Assembly (NCBI RefSeq): GCF_026625805.1
Contig: NZ_CP113064.1
Span: forward strand, 3,202,657-3,266,656
DNA: 64,000 bases
Reading direction: 5' to 3'
Source: Brevundimonas sp. SL130
GTDB taxonomy: Bacteria; Pseudomonadota; Alphaproteobacteria; Caulobacterales; Caulobacteraceae
Translations under genes and position numbers: made by a program
The notes under the pieces: model-generated
Database searches by the model: none
The model's input: only the letters and a program-made list of their open reading frames with translations
Told to the model about the DNA's origin: nothing
Part shown: piece by piece, positions 8,292 to 17,500 of the stretch
How positions within the stretch are numbered: position 1 is the stretch's first letter
How the letters are laid out: each line of letters begins with the position of its first letter

Positions 8292-11200
8292 TTAGTCCAA
8301 GATGATCGGCCCCTCACCGCCTCCGTTGCCGGAGCTGTATCTATCGGAATAGCTTCCGCTCGCAACGAAGGTATCCACAGCGCCCCCCGGCACCGCGTGG
8401 ACGGTGACCGTCATCTCTTTTCCTTGGAACACTTGTGGGTTGGACAGTGTAGCCGTGTCGCCGTTCACGATCGCCTTGAAGGCGATCTGGTCGCCGTTTT
8501 GAACCGTGACCGTTGCTGCGCTCGTGGAGACACTGCTTGAATAGGCGGGCGAGTTCAGTCTCAAGCCTTGGTCTACGCCGTTCTTGACGATATTGACCGC
8601 GAGCGCCGCAGATGTGTCTCCGTCAACGACCGCCGACAACGTCAGGGTCGCCGTTTGGCCTGCGGCCAAGCCGCTGATTGTCCTTGCTGCGCCTGTCGAA
8701 TAGTTCGGACTCTGGCTTGAGCCGTTGACCGAATTCCACCACGCGCTGACCATCGGCCAATCTGTCGCGGCGACATTGCCGCCGATATTGTAGTTGTTAT
8801 CGGCATCGACGACACCGCTGACGTTGAAGGCCGCGAGTTGTGCGCCGGTCTGCAAATTGGTGATGTAGCCGCTAAAGGAAGACTGACCCCGCCCCGTCGT
8901 CGTCTCGAACAATGCACGCGTGTGTATCAGATCGCCGTTGTTGACCGTCACGTCGAGGACTGCGGAAGCATCTGTTAAGACATGCTCGATCCAGGAGGCC
9001 CCGTTGTTGGTAGAATGGAAAACATGGAGACGGCGCGTGCCCGTCGAGCCCGCAGCAAAGCTGTCCGACTGATTGCCACGCGTGAAACGCAACGTCACAG
9101 GCCGGTTGATCCCCGCCACCGTGAGCATGGCCGTATTGGTCCAGGCTGCGTTATCGTTCGATGTGACCGACAGAGTCGGGATCGATATCCCATCAAGCGT
9201 GTAATCAGGAATGTTGTAGTTGTTGTCGTTGTCGACGGTCATGGTGGCGGTTCGGTTGGAGAGCTGAGCCGCTCCACCGGGCTGGGACAGGTTCCACACC
9301 ACCATGTTCATCGTGCCGGTCTTGCGCCCTTCATAGGTGCGCGCATCCACGGCGTAATGGACCTTGTCGCCGTTGTTCACCGTGAAGTCGACGTATTGGT
9401 AGCCGCTGTTGCGGGGATCGAACGAGCCCTGGTGGACCCAGCCGGAGCCGCTGTCGCGATAGACGTTGACGTAGATCTCGTTGAAGTTGCCGCTGTAGTT
9501 ATAGCGTTCGACCCGCAAGGTGACGGGCTGGTTGATGCCCGTGACCGTCTGCGCCGGACCGAACCAGATCGTCGGATCGTTGGTCACCGCATTCTGGTCG
9601 GTGAAGTCGTTGAAGACCTCGGGCGTGTAGTCCGGAGCCGCCGCCGTCTGGGCCACGGTGAAGGTGTCGATCGTCTGGCCGGTGGTGAGGTTCTGGACCG
9701 TCACGGTGTAGCTGCCTAAGCGCTGCGCGCCATCGGCGGACACAGCCCGCGCCACGAACTGCACGGTCTCGCCGGGCGCGAACTCGCCCCCAGGCCACGA
9801 CCCGTTGCCGAGATTGGTCGAGTGATACCGCATCACTCCGTTGACCCACATCTCCAGCCGCGACCCCGCCGACAGATTGCCGCTCAGATTAGTGATCGTT
9901 CCACGCAGCGTGACATTGCTGTTGACGCCGTTGAGCGGCAGTGCCGTCCCGCCGGTGACGAAGTTGGTCGAGGACGAGGTCCCGGAAATGTTCGACCAGT
10001 CGAGGGCGTCGAGCGTGTAGTCCGCCGCCGTCGTGACCTGGAAGGTGTCCGTGACGCCGCCGACATTCAGGGTCGCCGTCTGGTTCGCGCCGCCCGCACT
10101 AGGGGCCTGGACCTGAACCTGAACCGTCTGGCCCGCAGACACCGTGCCGGCCGTCGTCGCCCAGGCGCCGCCGTTGATCCGGTACTGACCGCCGCTGATC
10201 GACACCGCCGCCGACGCATTGATCCCGGCGATCGTCACCGTGTTCGACGCCGACCAGGCCCCAGAAGCCCCAGTGACCGGCCCGCCCAGATCATAGGCGT
10301 CCGGCGTCGTGTCCGCCGTCGCTGTGACCTGGAAGGTATCTGTCACCCCGCCCACCGTCAGGGTCGCGGTCTGGTTGGCCCCGGCTGTCGCCGGAGCCTG
10401 CACCTGAACCTGAACCGTCTGGCCGGCAGACACCGTGCCCGCCGTCGTGGTCCAGGCCCCGCCGTTGATCCGGTACTGGCCGCCCGTGATCGACACCGCC
10501 GCCGCCGCATTGATCCCGGTGATCGTCACCGTGCTCGAGGCCGACCAGGCCCCTGACGCCGCCGCCACCGGATTGCCCAGGTCGTAAGCGTCGGGCGTCG
10601 CGTCCGCCGTCGCTGTGACTTGGAAGGTGTCCGTGACGCCGCCGACGTTGAGCGTCGCCGTCTGGCTCGCACCGCCCGTCGCCGGGGCCTGGACCTGAAC
10701 CTGAATCGTCTGACCGGCTGTGATCGTTCCGTTCGCCGTCGTCCAGGCGCCGCCGTTGATCCGGTACTGGCCGCCGCTGATCGACACCGCCGTCGCCGCA
10801 TCGATGCCGGCGATCGTCACCGTGTTCGACGTCGACCAAGCGCCCGAGGCCGCCGTGACCGGATTGCCGAGATCATAGGCGTTCGGGGTCGTGTCGGCCG
10901 CCGCCGTCGTCACTTGGAAGGTATCCGTGACGCCGCCGACATTGAGCGTGGCCGTCTGGCTCGCGCCGGGTGTCGTCGACGCCTGGACCTGCACCTGGAC
11001 CGCCTGGCCGGCGCTCACCGTGCCGGCCGCCGTCTGCCAGGCCCCGCCGTTGATCCGATACTGGCCGCCAGTGACGGACACGGCCACAGCGCCGGTAAAG
11101 CCCGACACGACCGGCGCGGCGCTGAGGAGCCATGCGCCAGCCGTCGCGCCGGTCACCGCCGCACCGAGATCGAAGGCGGTCGGCCCCGTCTGAACGCCCG

Positions 11201-11405
11201 CCACCACAACCTGGCTTCTGTTGCCGGCCGCGTCATACGCATAGGTGACCGTCGCGCCGCCCGCAGTGGTCACCGTCTTCAGACGGCCCAGGGCGTCGTA
11301 GGTATAGGTGGTGGAGACCTGCGCATGGCCCGCCGTAGGGCAGAGCATAGAGGCTGAAAGCCCCATCGCAGACGCGACGACCAAGCTCTGACCCATATAG
11401 CGCAT
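8292..11405 (-). CDS. Large secreted repeat protein with N-terminal RHS (YD) motifs
   Basis: A 1037-residue protein. Residues 1-28 form a signal peptide (cleavage near GHAQ). Two YD repeats follow (TYTYDALGRLKTVTT and VTYAYDAAGNRSQV), then four tandem ~96-residue modules (about residues 73-460) with the refrain SGGQYRINGGAWTTAAGTVS and VGGVTDTFQV, then several different Ig-like beta modules rich in Thr/Asn/Val up to the C-terminus (about 460-1037). No enzymatic motif is visible. It is probably cell-surface or secreted; adhesion or a shell-like role is inference. It is transcribed toward the RHS toxin operon 280 bases downstream, so it may belong to the same locus. Confidence 0.78.
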   Translation of the reverse strand: MRYMGQSLVVASAMGLSASMLCPTAGHAQVSTTYTYDALGRLKTVTTAGGATVTYAYDAAGNRSQVVVAGVQTGPTAFDLGAAVTGATAGAWLLSAAPVVSGFTGAVAVSVTGGQYRINGGAWQTAAGTVSAGQAVQVQVQASTTPGASQTATLNVGGVTDTFQVTTAAADTTPNAYDLGNPVTAASGAWSTSNTVTIAGIDAATAVSISGGQYRINGGAWTTANGTITAGQTIQVQVQAPATGGASQTATLNVGGVTDTFQVTATADATPDAYDLGNPVAAASGAWSASSTVTITGINAAAAVSITGGQYRINGGAWTTTAGTVSAGQTVQVQVQAPATAGANQTATLTVGGVTDTFQVTATADTTPDAYDLGGPVTGASGAWSASNTVTIAGINASAAVSISGGQYRINGGAWATTAGTVSAGQTVQVQVQAPSAGGANQTATLNVGGVTDTFQVTTAADYTLDALDWSNISGTSSSTNFVTGGTALPLNGVNSNVTLRGTITNLSGNLSAGSRLEMWVNGVMRYHSTNLGNGSWPGGEFAPGETVQFVARAVSADGAQRLGSYTVTVQNLTTGQTIDTFTVAQTAAAPDYTPEVFNDFTDQNAVTNDPTIWFGPAQTVTGINQPVTLRVERYNYSGNFNEIYVNVYRDSGSGWVHQGSFDPRNSGYQYVDFTVNNGDKVHYAVDARTYEGRKTGTMNMVVWNLSQPGGAAQLSNRTATMTVDNDNNYNIPDYTLDGISIPTLSVTSNDNAAWTNTAMLTVAGINRPVTLRFTRGNQSDSFAAGSTGTRRLHVFHSTNNGASWIEHVLTDASAVLDVTVNNGDLIHTRALFETTTGRGQSSFSGYITNLQTGAQLAAFNVSGVVDADNNYNIGGNVAATDWPMVSAWWNSVNGSSQSPNYSTGAARTISGLAAGQTATLTLSAVVDGDTSAALAVNIVKNGVDQGLRLNSPAYSSSVSTSAATVTVQNGDQIAFKAIVNGDTATLSNPQVFQGKEMTVTVHAVPGGAVDTFVASGSYSDRYSSGNGGGEGPIILD
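10024..11189 (-). repeat. Four tandem ~288-base coding repeats
   Basis: Inside the gene at 8292-11405 the four modules recur about every 288 bases, with copies near 10024-10311, 10312-10599, 10600-10887 and 10888-11189. The middle copies are highly similar at the DNA level (for example the shared GATCGACACCGCCG and TGGTCCAGGCGCC stretches), so copy number could change by recombination or be mis-assembled. Confidence 0.7.
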
Positions 11406-11737
11406 TGAACGTCCCCCTAAGTAACTTCACCTACCCAGGATTGAGAAGCTTCGCAATGCGGAAATGACACCGATCTGTAAGATCCAGCGCGGAAACGGCT
11501 TTGGCCTGACCGTACCGGCCTCACAACCGCGCCAGGATCTGCCGCCAAAGCCACAACGGCGACTCCGTCCGCACGATTTCTCGGTCAAGGGGGAGATACG
11601 CAACTGTCAGACAAACGGTCGTCCGGCCGCGCCTTCGCCCAGGCAGTGATCGTAGACCTCGCGGTGCCTAGGCCAGCACACCCTGCCGCCCCACGCTCCG
11701 GCGCAACAACCGGCCGACGGATCGGGAATCCGAGGTC
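11406..11737. other. Intergenic region, no gene seen
   Basis: These 332 bases lie upstream of the 1037-aa protein and downstream of the small operon that ends at 11738. The short frames here lack coding character or a ribosome site. The 50 bases before 11405 should hold the promoter of the repeat-protein gene; I cannot point to a clear -35/-10 pair. Confidence 0.5.
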
Positions 11738-12118
11738 TCAGGGCGCGGGCGGCGCTTCCGCGCCCCGATAGGCCGCCCGATCTCCCCAGGGGACGAGCGG
11801 CGCGGCGCCCCGCGATCCCGCCGCCGCCCCGTGCGACATCATCCAGGTCTGGACGCGGCCCAAGGCGGCGAAGCCCTGAGCGGTCAGGTCTTCGCCGGTG
11901 TGAATCACCTCGAGCAGACAGGCGACTTCGGTCTCCGAGGTCGGAGTCGCAGCGAGCAGCAGGCGCTCGCAGTCGTCGAGCCTCTCCTCGTAGGCGCGTT
12001 CGGCCGCGCAACAGGCTTCGTAGGACGGGAATTCATCGGGCGCGAAGCCTTCGAACCGGCGGAGCTCGCCCCATTGGGCGAACAGGACGGCGAAGGTCGA
12101 GGTTTGGCTGTCAGCCAT
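11738..12118 (-). CDS. Hypothetical protein, 126 aa
   Basis: Begins MADSQTSTFAVLFAQWGE at an ATG with GGAG nine bases upstream; longer in-frame starts lack such a site. The first ~85 residues are predicted helical and acidic (EERLDDCERLLLAATPTSE), the tail is Ala/Pro-rich and probably disordered. Two adjacent Cys occur in ACCAAER. No family recognised. It is the last gene of a leftward operon (13874 to 11738). Its role is unknown. Confidence 0.65.
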   Translation of the reverse strand: MADSQTSTFAVLFAQWGELRRFEGFAPDEFPSYEACCAAERAYEERLDDCERLLLAATPTSETEVACLLEVIHTGEDLTAQGFAALGRVQTWMMSHGAAAGSRGAAPLVPWGDRAAYRGAEAPPAP

Positions 12119-12173
12119 GATCAAGTCTCCAGGCCCCGCGCCTGCGACGCGGCGGCCTCTATGGGGTTGGGGT

Positions 12174-12599
12174 TCAGGCCGGTCTGTTCGGCGCCAGCCG
12201 ATAGCGGCGCACCACATGGGCTTCGTAGGCGCCGACGAGCAGCACGATCAGCAAAGCGATCCAGGTCGCCAGCCGGACCGTGACGGCCGTCCAGTTGTAG
12301 ATAAAGGCGGGGCCCAGCGCCGCGAAATGGGTCAGGACCACGGCGATCTGCAGTCCGGCGGCGAACAAGAGCCACCACCGGTCCGCGCGCAAGGCAAGGG
12401 CGACTAGGCCGACGGCGCAGCCAAGATCGACCAAGGCGACGCCCCAGCGGAAGTCGTCGATCATCAGATGCTGCGCCAGCGGACTGAGCAGCATGTCGGC
12501 CAGCAGAAGCGCCGCGCCCCAGCGATCGGCCCGACCGCCCCAGGCGACCGGAGCCGCCAAGGCCGCCAAACTGACGATCAAGAGCCCCGCCTGAAGCAT
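12174..12599 (-). CDS. Integral membrane protein, 141 aa
   Basis: Four likely transmembrane helices: about residues 3-22, 28-46 (weaker), 58-92 and 108-128, with short charged loops and a basic C-terminus (HVVRRYRLAPNRPA). No recognised domain. Its ATG overlaps the stop of the gene before it by one base, so the two are translationally coupled. Its place in an operon with two regulators suggests a membrane component they control or sense through; that is inference. Confidence 0.68.
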   Translation of the reverse strand: MLQAGLLIVSLAALAAPVAWGGRADRWGAALLLADMLLSPLAQHLMIDDFRWGVALVDLGCAVGLVALALRADRWWLLFAAGLQIAVVLTHFAALGPAFIYNWTAVTVRLATWIALLIVLLVGAYEAHVVRRYRLAPNRPA

Positions 12600-12937
12600 C
12601 AGTCCTCCAGGACCTGCGCCGCAGCTCTGGCCGCCGGCTGCTCCTTGCCTTCCAAAGGGCCGCCGGCGGTGATGGCGATGCCCAGGACGCGCGCGGTGCG
12701 CGCCAGCCGATCATGACTGGCCACGAGCCTGGAACGGCCTTCGACGAGGGCGCTTGCCGCCGCGTGGGCGTCGATCAGGGCCTGGTGGCCGGCCTGGGCG
12801 GCGAAACGGGCGCCGGCGCGATGCCGGGTCATGTCGTGGGTCAAAAGACTGATCTCGGCCAGGGCCTGATCAACGGCCTGTTCGGCCGTCTGCAGGCGCC
12901 GGGCGATGAGATTGGCGAACTCGGTCTTGTCATTCAT
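12599..12937 (-). CDS. Hypothetical helical protein, 112 aa
   Basis: Starts MNDKTEFANLIARRLQTAEQ at the ATG at 12937, with GAGAGG upstream; the longer upstream frame overlaps the LuxR-type gene and is not needed. The protein is almost entirely helical, rich in Ala, with heptad-like spacing suggesting a coiled coil through residues 5-85, and no membrane segment. No family recognised. It sits between the membrane-anchored LuxR regulator and a membrane protein in one operon. Confidence 0.62.
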   Translation of the reverse strand: MNDKTEFANLIARRLQTAEQAVDQALAEISLLTHDMTRHRAGARFAAQAGHQALIDAHAAASALVEGRSRLVASHDRLARTARVLGIAITAGGPLEGKEQPAARAAAQVLED

Positions 12938-12951
12938 GGCGAACCTCTCGG

Positions 12952-13395
12952 CTAGGAAGGCCGCCATGCGTCGAGCGTCGAGAAGATCGTCGTCACTACA
13001 GACGTCAGTCCGCCCAGAACGAGCAGCCACAGCGTCGTCACGCCGACGATCACTCCCAGTCGAACGAGCCGGCGCCCCGGCGGCGGCCGCCAAGCGCGGG
13101 CGAACCAGGGACGGTCGTCTTTGAGAGACCCCACGCCCGGCAGGTCGGCCGGACGCAGCCGCTCTGGCAGCCGCTCGACCAGTTCCGCATCGGTCATTCC
13201 GGCGCCTGGGTATTGAATGCCCAAGGCCTGTGCCGCCGCCCGTCTATGGCTGGTTCCGAGCTTGGCGTTGGCGCTTTGCAGATAATTGGCCACCGTCGAG
13301 GGCGTGATGCCCAAGACATCGGCGATCTCCTGGTTGGACAATCTCAGCCCAGCCAGTTGCACGCATTCGATCTCGCGCCGCGTCAATCGCCCCAT
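12952..13395 (-). CDS. LuxR-type HTH regulator with C-terminal membrane anchor
   Basis: From ATG at 13395 (MGRLTRREIECVQLAGL) the protein has 147 residues; an upstream in-frame start at 13434 would add 13. Residues 1-60 are a LuxR/GerE HTH (LSNQEIADVLGITPSTVANY). Residues about 95-130 include a basic stretch and then one strong transmembrane helix (LGVIVGVTTLWLLVLGGL). LuxR domains are normally soluble and C-terminal; here the HTH is N-terminal and tethered to the membrane, reminiscent of ToxR-like one-component regulators. It starts about 60 bases after the XRE gene and probably shares its transcript. Confidence 0.75.
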   Translation of the reverse strand: MGRLTRREIECVQLAGLRLSNQEIADVLGITPSTVANYLQSANAKLGTSHRRAAAQALGIQYPGAGMTDAELVERLPERLRPADLPGVGSLKDDRPWFARAWRPPPGRRLVRLGVIVGVTTLWLLVLGGLTSVVTTIFSTLDAWRPS

Positions 13396-13454
13396 CGCCC
13401 TAGCGTCCGTTCGAAAGCTCGATTCGCCGCCCAAGGCGGCCGGCGAAGCCTAGG

Positions 13455-13874
13455 TCAGGCCTCGACATCCGCGTCAGCCTCGACGGGAACCTCAGCCAGT
13501 TGCCGCACCAGGTCCAGGACCAGCTTCTGGTTCCGAGGCGACAGCTCGGGCGCCAGTCGGGCGATCTCCATCGTCAGTCTTGTGACCGCCTTGCGTGCAT
13601 CGCGCACGACGCCGTCCGTTTCGCCAAGACCCTCGAAGAAATAGTTCAGATCGACGTTGAGGAAGTCGGCCATTTCCCAAAGGCGCGAGGCAGCGATCCG
13701 ATTGGCGCCGCGCTCGTATTTCTGGATCTGCTGGAAGGTGACCCCCGCCGCCTGGGCCAGTTGCGCCTGGCTATAACGCAGCATCTGCCGACGTTCGGCC
13801 ACCCTGCGGCCGACGTGTCGATCAATGGGATTAGGGGCGTCGCCCTCGGGCGTCTTGATCGCGGCTTTAACCAT
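13455..13874 (-). CDS. XRE-family transcriptional regulator
   Basis: A 139-residue protein with a Cro/CI HTH at about residues 20-80 (YSQAQLAQAAGVTFQQIQKY) and a C-terminal helical tail of the type found in many alphaproteobacterial XRE regulators (LSPRNQKLVLDLVRQLAE). It is the first gene of the leftward operon and probably autoregulates it. The sequence 13875-14046 upstream holds no gene. Confidence 0.82.
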   Translation of the reverse strand: MVKAAIKTPEGDAPNPIDRHVGRRVAERRQMLRYSQAQLAQAAGVTFQQIQKYERGANRIAASRLWEMADFLNVDLNYFFEGLGETDGVVRDARKAVTRLTMEIARLAPELSPRNQKLVLDLVRQLAEVPVEADADVEA

Positions 13875-14046
13875 GCGGCCGAGCTAGCCGTGCTCGCGCG
13901 CGAGTCGTCAAGTCGCGTGTCGATATCCGCAGTGGAGGCTCGGTCTCGTCTCCCGCGCCCTTGAGCCGGAAACTCTGGGCGAGTGCCGTCCCGCCGAACC
14001 TCCGGCGCTCGGGCCCTATCCGCCAAAAGACGGCGGTCTGACGGTT

Positions 14047-15846
14047 CTAGACGGAATAATATTCCACAGCCGCGCCGGCAATGCGCACCCCGTAATGTCC
14101 GCTTCCAACATTGGTGGGGGCGGAAAACGCGATATTTTGCAGGGCCTGCAAAAGGGTTTCGTCCCAGAATTCGGTTTCGCCGAACAGGATCACAGAGGCG
14201 GGATTGGCGTGGAACGCGTGCAGGCGGTCGGCGACCTCCTGAACATCATCAATGGTGAAGGGCTCGTCCTGCGCGTTGAACAGGGCGAGATGAATGCCGA
14301 AGACCTGGCCTGCGTCCGTCAGTCCGGCCAGCAACAGGCAGGAGGTGATGGTGGAGAAGATGACGCCGCCATTGGCCGACCCATATTCGTCTTCCTGGAT
14401 GTTGTTGGCGTCGGCCGCCTGGGCGAGCGTGAACACGGCGGGTTGATCGCTGTTCAAGTTCTTCGGTACGGGCGGGTTCGCCCTTGAGGGGGCTGCATAG
14501 GGGACGTGCACAGACAGCAGTTCGGTCCGCTCGAACGCCTCGCCCCCCACCCGGCCCTTGACCGAGAGGCGACAGAATAGCCCGCCGGCGACGGCGGCCC
14601 CGGCAGCGGGGACGACGGCGCGGTGTTGGCGATCAAAGACCACCGGCGTCTTGGTCTGGATATGGGCGAAGATGTCGCCGCGCGGCAGGAGGGCGTCGCG
14701 CACCCGGTGAAGCGCCAGGATCGCCTCCCCGGAGGGATGGCCGGCGTCGCCCAGGCCGAGCGGCGGGGCCGGCGGCAGCGCTTCGGCATGCGCCTTCATC
14801 AATGTGGCCAGCGAGGTGCGTGGATAGACGATGTCCGCGACGGCGGCGTCGATCTGCAACCCGTCCGGGACGTCGTCGAAGGCGGCGACAATGTAAAGGG
14901 GTTCGCCCTCCACCGGAGGCTGGATCGCACCGAGCGCGAGCGACGGCGCGGGCGTCGTCGGCGCGGCGAAGACCCCGATCGTCACCGGCAGGGCGACAGC
15001 GCCTGCGTACATGATCTGGACATACCATTGGCCCGCACGGACGGGCGCCGGCAAATTCCACAGGCAATAGCCGCCGCCGACCAGGCTGGGCTGGGTCGGC
15101 AGGGTGATCCCGGGCGGCGCGACCAAGGTGATGCTGATCTGGTTGGGCCCCGGGTTGGGCGAGGCCGTATAGGTCAGGGCCGCATTCTCCCAGACGACGC
15201 TGATCTGGGCCTCGGCCAGCCCGGAAGCCAGGGTCGCCGGCTGAAGCCAGAACCCCATCGGCGACACCGGCTTGGCCTGGTTCACGACGGTGATCCACCC
15301 GGGTCTTTGACCGCGAATCTGGTTCAGCGCCGTCTGCATGTCGCTGGGGCCCGGCATGTAATAATAGACGCCGCGCGAAACCGTGGCGATCTGGTTCAGC
15401 AGGGTCAGGTTGGCCGTGGGGCCCGGCGCACAGACGGAGGTCGGCGTATAGGTGGCCAGCGTCAGGGGATCGACGCCGCCCGGGCTCTGTTGCCCGGTGC
15501 TGACGAGAAGGGCGCTGGGCAGCGCGCCGGCCGGCGCCGTCGCGAACACGCCGTACGCCGCCTGCAACCCGGCGCCGATGTTGATGGTCGCGCCGGTGAA
15601 GCCGAGCGCATCGACCGCCGCGTCCGCCGCCGTCAGTTGCGACAGGGTGGCGTCCACCACCGCCAGAATATTGGTCGATGGATAGACAATGGCTCCGGCC
15701 GCATCGAACGCCGCCACCGCCACAGCGTCATTGGCCAGAAGGTCGTCGATGAAGGCCTTGACGCCGATCGTCGCCGTGGCGGCGAAGCCCGAGCTTTCCA
15801 TAAGCGCCGAGGTTTCGAGGATCGGCACGACGGCGACTGAGGACAT
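14047..15846 (-). CDS. VWA-like protein with degenerate metal site
   Basis: A 599-residue protein aligned by eye with its upstream neighbour (15890-17248): both share VVDATLSQ, TNIGxGxQAxY and an xTxGQQ block. The VWA metal-ion motif DxSxS is replaced by ETSALM (residues 11-16) and the later TDGQQ Asp is lost (STGQQ), so metal binding is probably gone. The middle (about 190-450) carries Ig-like beta modules as in its neighbour. The last ~130 residues (FGIHLALFNAQDEPFTIDDV onward) are extra and unrecognised. No signal peptide. It looks like a duplicated and repurposed partner of the intact VWA protein. Confidence 0.7.
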   Translation of the reverse strand: MSSVAVVPILETSALMESSGFAATATIGVKAFIDDLLANDAVAVAAFDAAGAIVYPSTNILAVVDATLSQLTAADAAVDALGFTGATINIGAGLQAAYGVFATAPAGALPSALLVSTGQQSPGGVDPLTLATYTPTSVCAPGPTANLTLLNQIATVSRGVYYYMPGPSDMQTALNQIRGQRPGWITVVNQAKPVSPMGFWLQPATLASGLAEAQISVVWENAALTYTASPNPGPNQISITLVAPPGITLPTQPSLVGGGYCLWNLPAPVRAGQWYVQIMYAGAVALPVTIGVFAAPTTPAPSLALGAIQPPVEGEPLYIVAAFDDVPDGLQIDAAVADIVYPRTSLATLMKAHAEALPPAPPLGLGDAGHPSGEAILALHRVRDALLPRGDIFAHIQTKTPVVFDRQHRAVVPAAGAAVAGGLFCRLSVKGRVGGEAFERTELLSVHVPYAAPSRANPPVPKNLNSDQPAVFTLAQAADANNIQEDEYGSANGGVIFSTITSCLLLAGLTDAGQVFGIHLALFNAQDEPFTIDDVQEVADRLHAFHANPASVILFGETEFWDETLLQALQNIAFSAPTNVGSGHYGVRIAGAAVEYYSV

Positions 15847-15889
15847 GGGATTTCCCGGACAAGAAAAGGACGTCGCGCAGGACGGCGGA

Positions 15890-17248
15890 TCAGCCGTCGA
15901 TCACGGGCACGCTGACGAGCTGGGTGCGCTGCACCGCCAGGCCGGATTTTTGCGAATAGCCGGTCGCATGAACCACGAGATTATAGCTCCCGCTCTGCTG
16001 GGTGTCGGTCAGCTGCAATTGGCGCGTGGCGTCGCCCGTCGTCGCCAAAGGCGCTTCAAATCGCCGGTAGGGCAGAATGTCGTGCGTGGGGAGATAGAGC
16101 CGATGCAGAAGCGCCAACCGACGCTCTGGCGTATCCTGCTCGTGCGCCGGTTCGTCCAGGACCGGCGATAGGGCTTTGAGATCGTCCGCGTATTTGATCA
16201 GGGCGTTCTTCACGCTGATCATGGGGGCCATGACCCGTGCGGCCATGGAGGTGACGGTGATCGGCTCGCCGTCGTCATGGACGAGATGAGCGTTCAGGGT
16301 CAGGGGCGAGCCCGCCTTGACGAACTCCGGCGTCTCCAGCGTGAGCAGGGCTTCACTGACCCCGGCCGGCGTAAACTCGAACACCCCGGTCGTGACCGAC
16401 AGGCTGTTCGACGTCCCGGCGTATTGGACATAGACGTTCCAGGTCCCGTTCATGGGATTGCCGACGTCGAAGATGACATAGCCCGGCCCCGAACGATTGG
16501 GCGTGATCGGCGAAATCTGTCCATCGGGCTGATACAGGACGATGTAGAGCTGGTTGCCGGTGGGCGACGGATTTGACGAATAGACGAAACTCGGGTCGCT
16601 CCAGACCACCCCGACCTGCTGCAGGTCCGGAGTGGATATGGCCGCAGGCAACAGCAGAGACTGCTGCGTCGGCGTCATGGCGGTCAGATAGTTGAGTACG
16701 CTCTGGATGCGCGGCTGGCTCGAGCGGATCTGATTGTAGATCTGCATCATGTTCACCGGATAGGCGACGCCGTAATAGAGGCCGTTGGTGCGCGTCGCGA
16801 CCTGCTGCAACTGAGCCGCATCCACGTAGGAGCCCATGCCGCAGGCGTAGACGGGGAAGCTCGGCGGCACATTGATCGGACTGGTGCCGCAGTTCTGCTG
16901 CCCATCGGTCAACAACACCGTCGCCTTGGGCGCGACGCTGGATGCGGTCAGCAGATTGTAACCGGCCTGAATGCCCCCGCCGATATTGGTGCAGTTGCCA
17001 TTGAAGGTCAGTGTGGAGATGGCCTGGGTCGCGGCGGCGATCTGCGAAAGCGTGGCGTCGACCACGGCCATCTGGCCATTGGGCGCGTAACAGTTGTTGG
17101 CGTTGACGTCGTAGTTCACCACCCCGATCGCATCACCGGGAAGGGCGTAGGACACGAAGGCCTTGCTGTCGATCAGGGTGTTGGCGACCCAGGGCGACAT
17201 GCTCGCCGAGGTGTCGATGATGAGGCAGGCGGACACGGTCACGGTCAT
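15890..17248 (-). CDS. VWA-domain protein with intact MIDAS motif
   Basis: A 452-residue protein with an N-terminal von Willebrand A domain (residues 5-180): DTSASM (12-17), Thr87 in CTNIGG and Asp115 in LTDGQQ make a complete metal-ion-dependent adhesion site. Residues about 190-300 are an Ig/P-domain-like beta region (SGPGYVIFDVGNPMNGTW), followed by a second beta region to the end, a layout like bacterial CLCA/VWA surface proteins. No signal peptide is visible, which is odd for an adhesin. The gap to the degenerate paralogue is 43 bases, suggesting one transcript. Confidence 0.76.
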   Translation of the reverse strand: MTVTVSACLIIDTSASMSPWVANTLIDSKAFVSYALPGDAIGVVNYDVNANNCYAPNGQMAVVDATLSQIAAATQAISTLTFNGNCTNIGGGIQAGYNLLTASSVAPKATVLLTDGQQNCGTSPINVPPSFPVYACGMGSYVDAAQLQQVATRTNGLYYGVAYPVNMMQIYNQIRSSQPRIQSVLNYLTAMTPTQQSLLLPAAISTPDLQQVGVVWSDPSFVYSSNPSPTGNQLYIVLYQPDGQISPITPNRSGPGYVIFDVGNPMNGTWNVYVQYAGTSNSLSVTTGVFEFTPAGVSEALLTLETPEFVKAGSPLTLNAHLVHDDGEPITVTSMAARVMAPMISVKNALIKYADDLKALSPVLDEPAHEQDTPERRLALLHRLYLPTHDILPYRRFEAPLATTGDATRQLQLTDTQQSGSYNLVVHATGYSQKSGLAVQRTQLVSVPVIDG

Positions 17249-17302
17249 GGCGGCTCTCTCGATAAGACGGCGCGGTCAATCGCGCCCTAAAGGGACGGCG
17301 GA

Positions 17303-17500
17303 TCAGGCCGGAGGCGTCTGCTGGGGCGCGAGATTGATCATCGGCGCCGACAAATCGGCAGGGTCGATATTGAAGGTGACCTGGCCGGCCGCGGCCGTCG
17401 TGGCCGCAGCCACGACCCTGCCCCCGTCCAACAGTTGAAGGTCCACGCCGGGCTCGATGAAACTGTTGTCGTCGAAGAGAAGGGTGACGGTGACGGACAT
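17303..17500 (-). CDS. Small beta-rich protein, 65 aa
   Basis: Begins MSVTVTLLFDDNSFIEPG at 17500 and ends in a Pro-rich tail (LAPQQTPPA). AGAGAG lies seven bases upstream. The sequence (VDLQLLDGGRVVAAATT, AAGQVTFNID) looks like a small beta-sandwich similar to carboxypeptidase-regulatory or transthyretin-like modules; this is a weak impression. It lies between the phospholipase-like gene and the intact VWA gene (88 and 54 bases), so it is probably part of the same operon. Function unknown. Confidence 0.6.
   Translation of the reverse strand: MSVTVTLLFDDNSFIEPGVDLQLLDGGRVVAAATTAAAGQVTFNIDPADLSAPMINLAPQQTPPA

Noticed and set aside
10024..11189. CRISPR-like periodicity
   Set aside because: The period is ~288 bases and protein-coding throughout. 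No 25-40-base repeat/spacer pattern exists anywhere in the window.
9822..11357. Two ~245-residue + strand frames opposite the repeat protein
   Set aside because: They repeat with the 288-base period of the - strand modules and consist of Arg/Gly/Asp runs, so they are shadows.
14623..15840. A 405-residue + strand frame opposite the degenerate VWA gene
   Set aside because: Arg/Gly/Asp-rich composition without domain motifs; the - strand paralogy with the neighbouring VWA gene is convincing.
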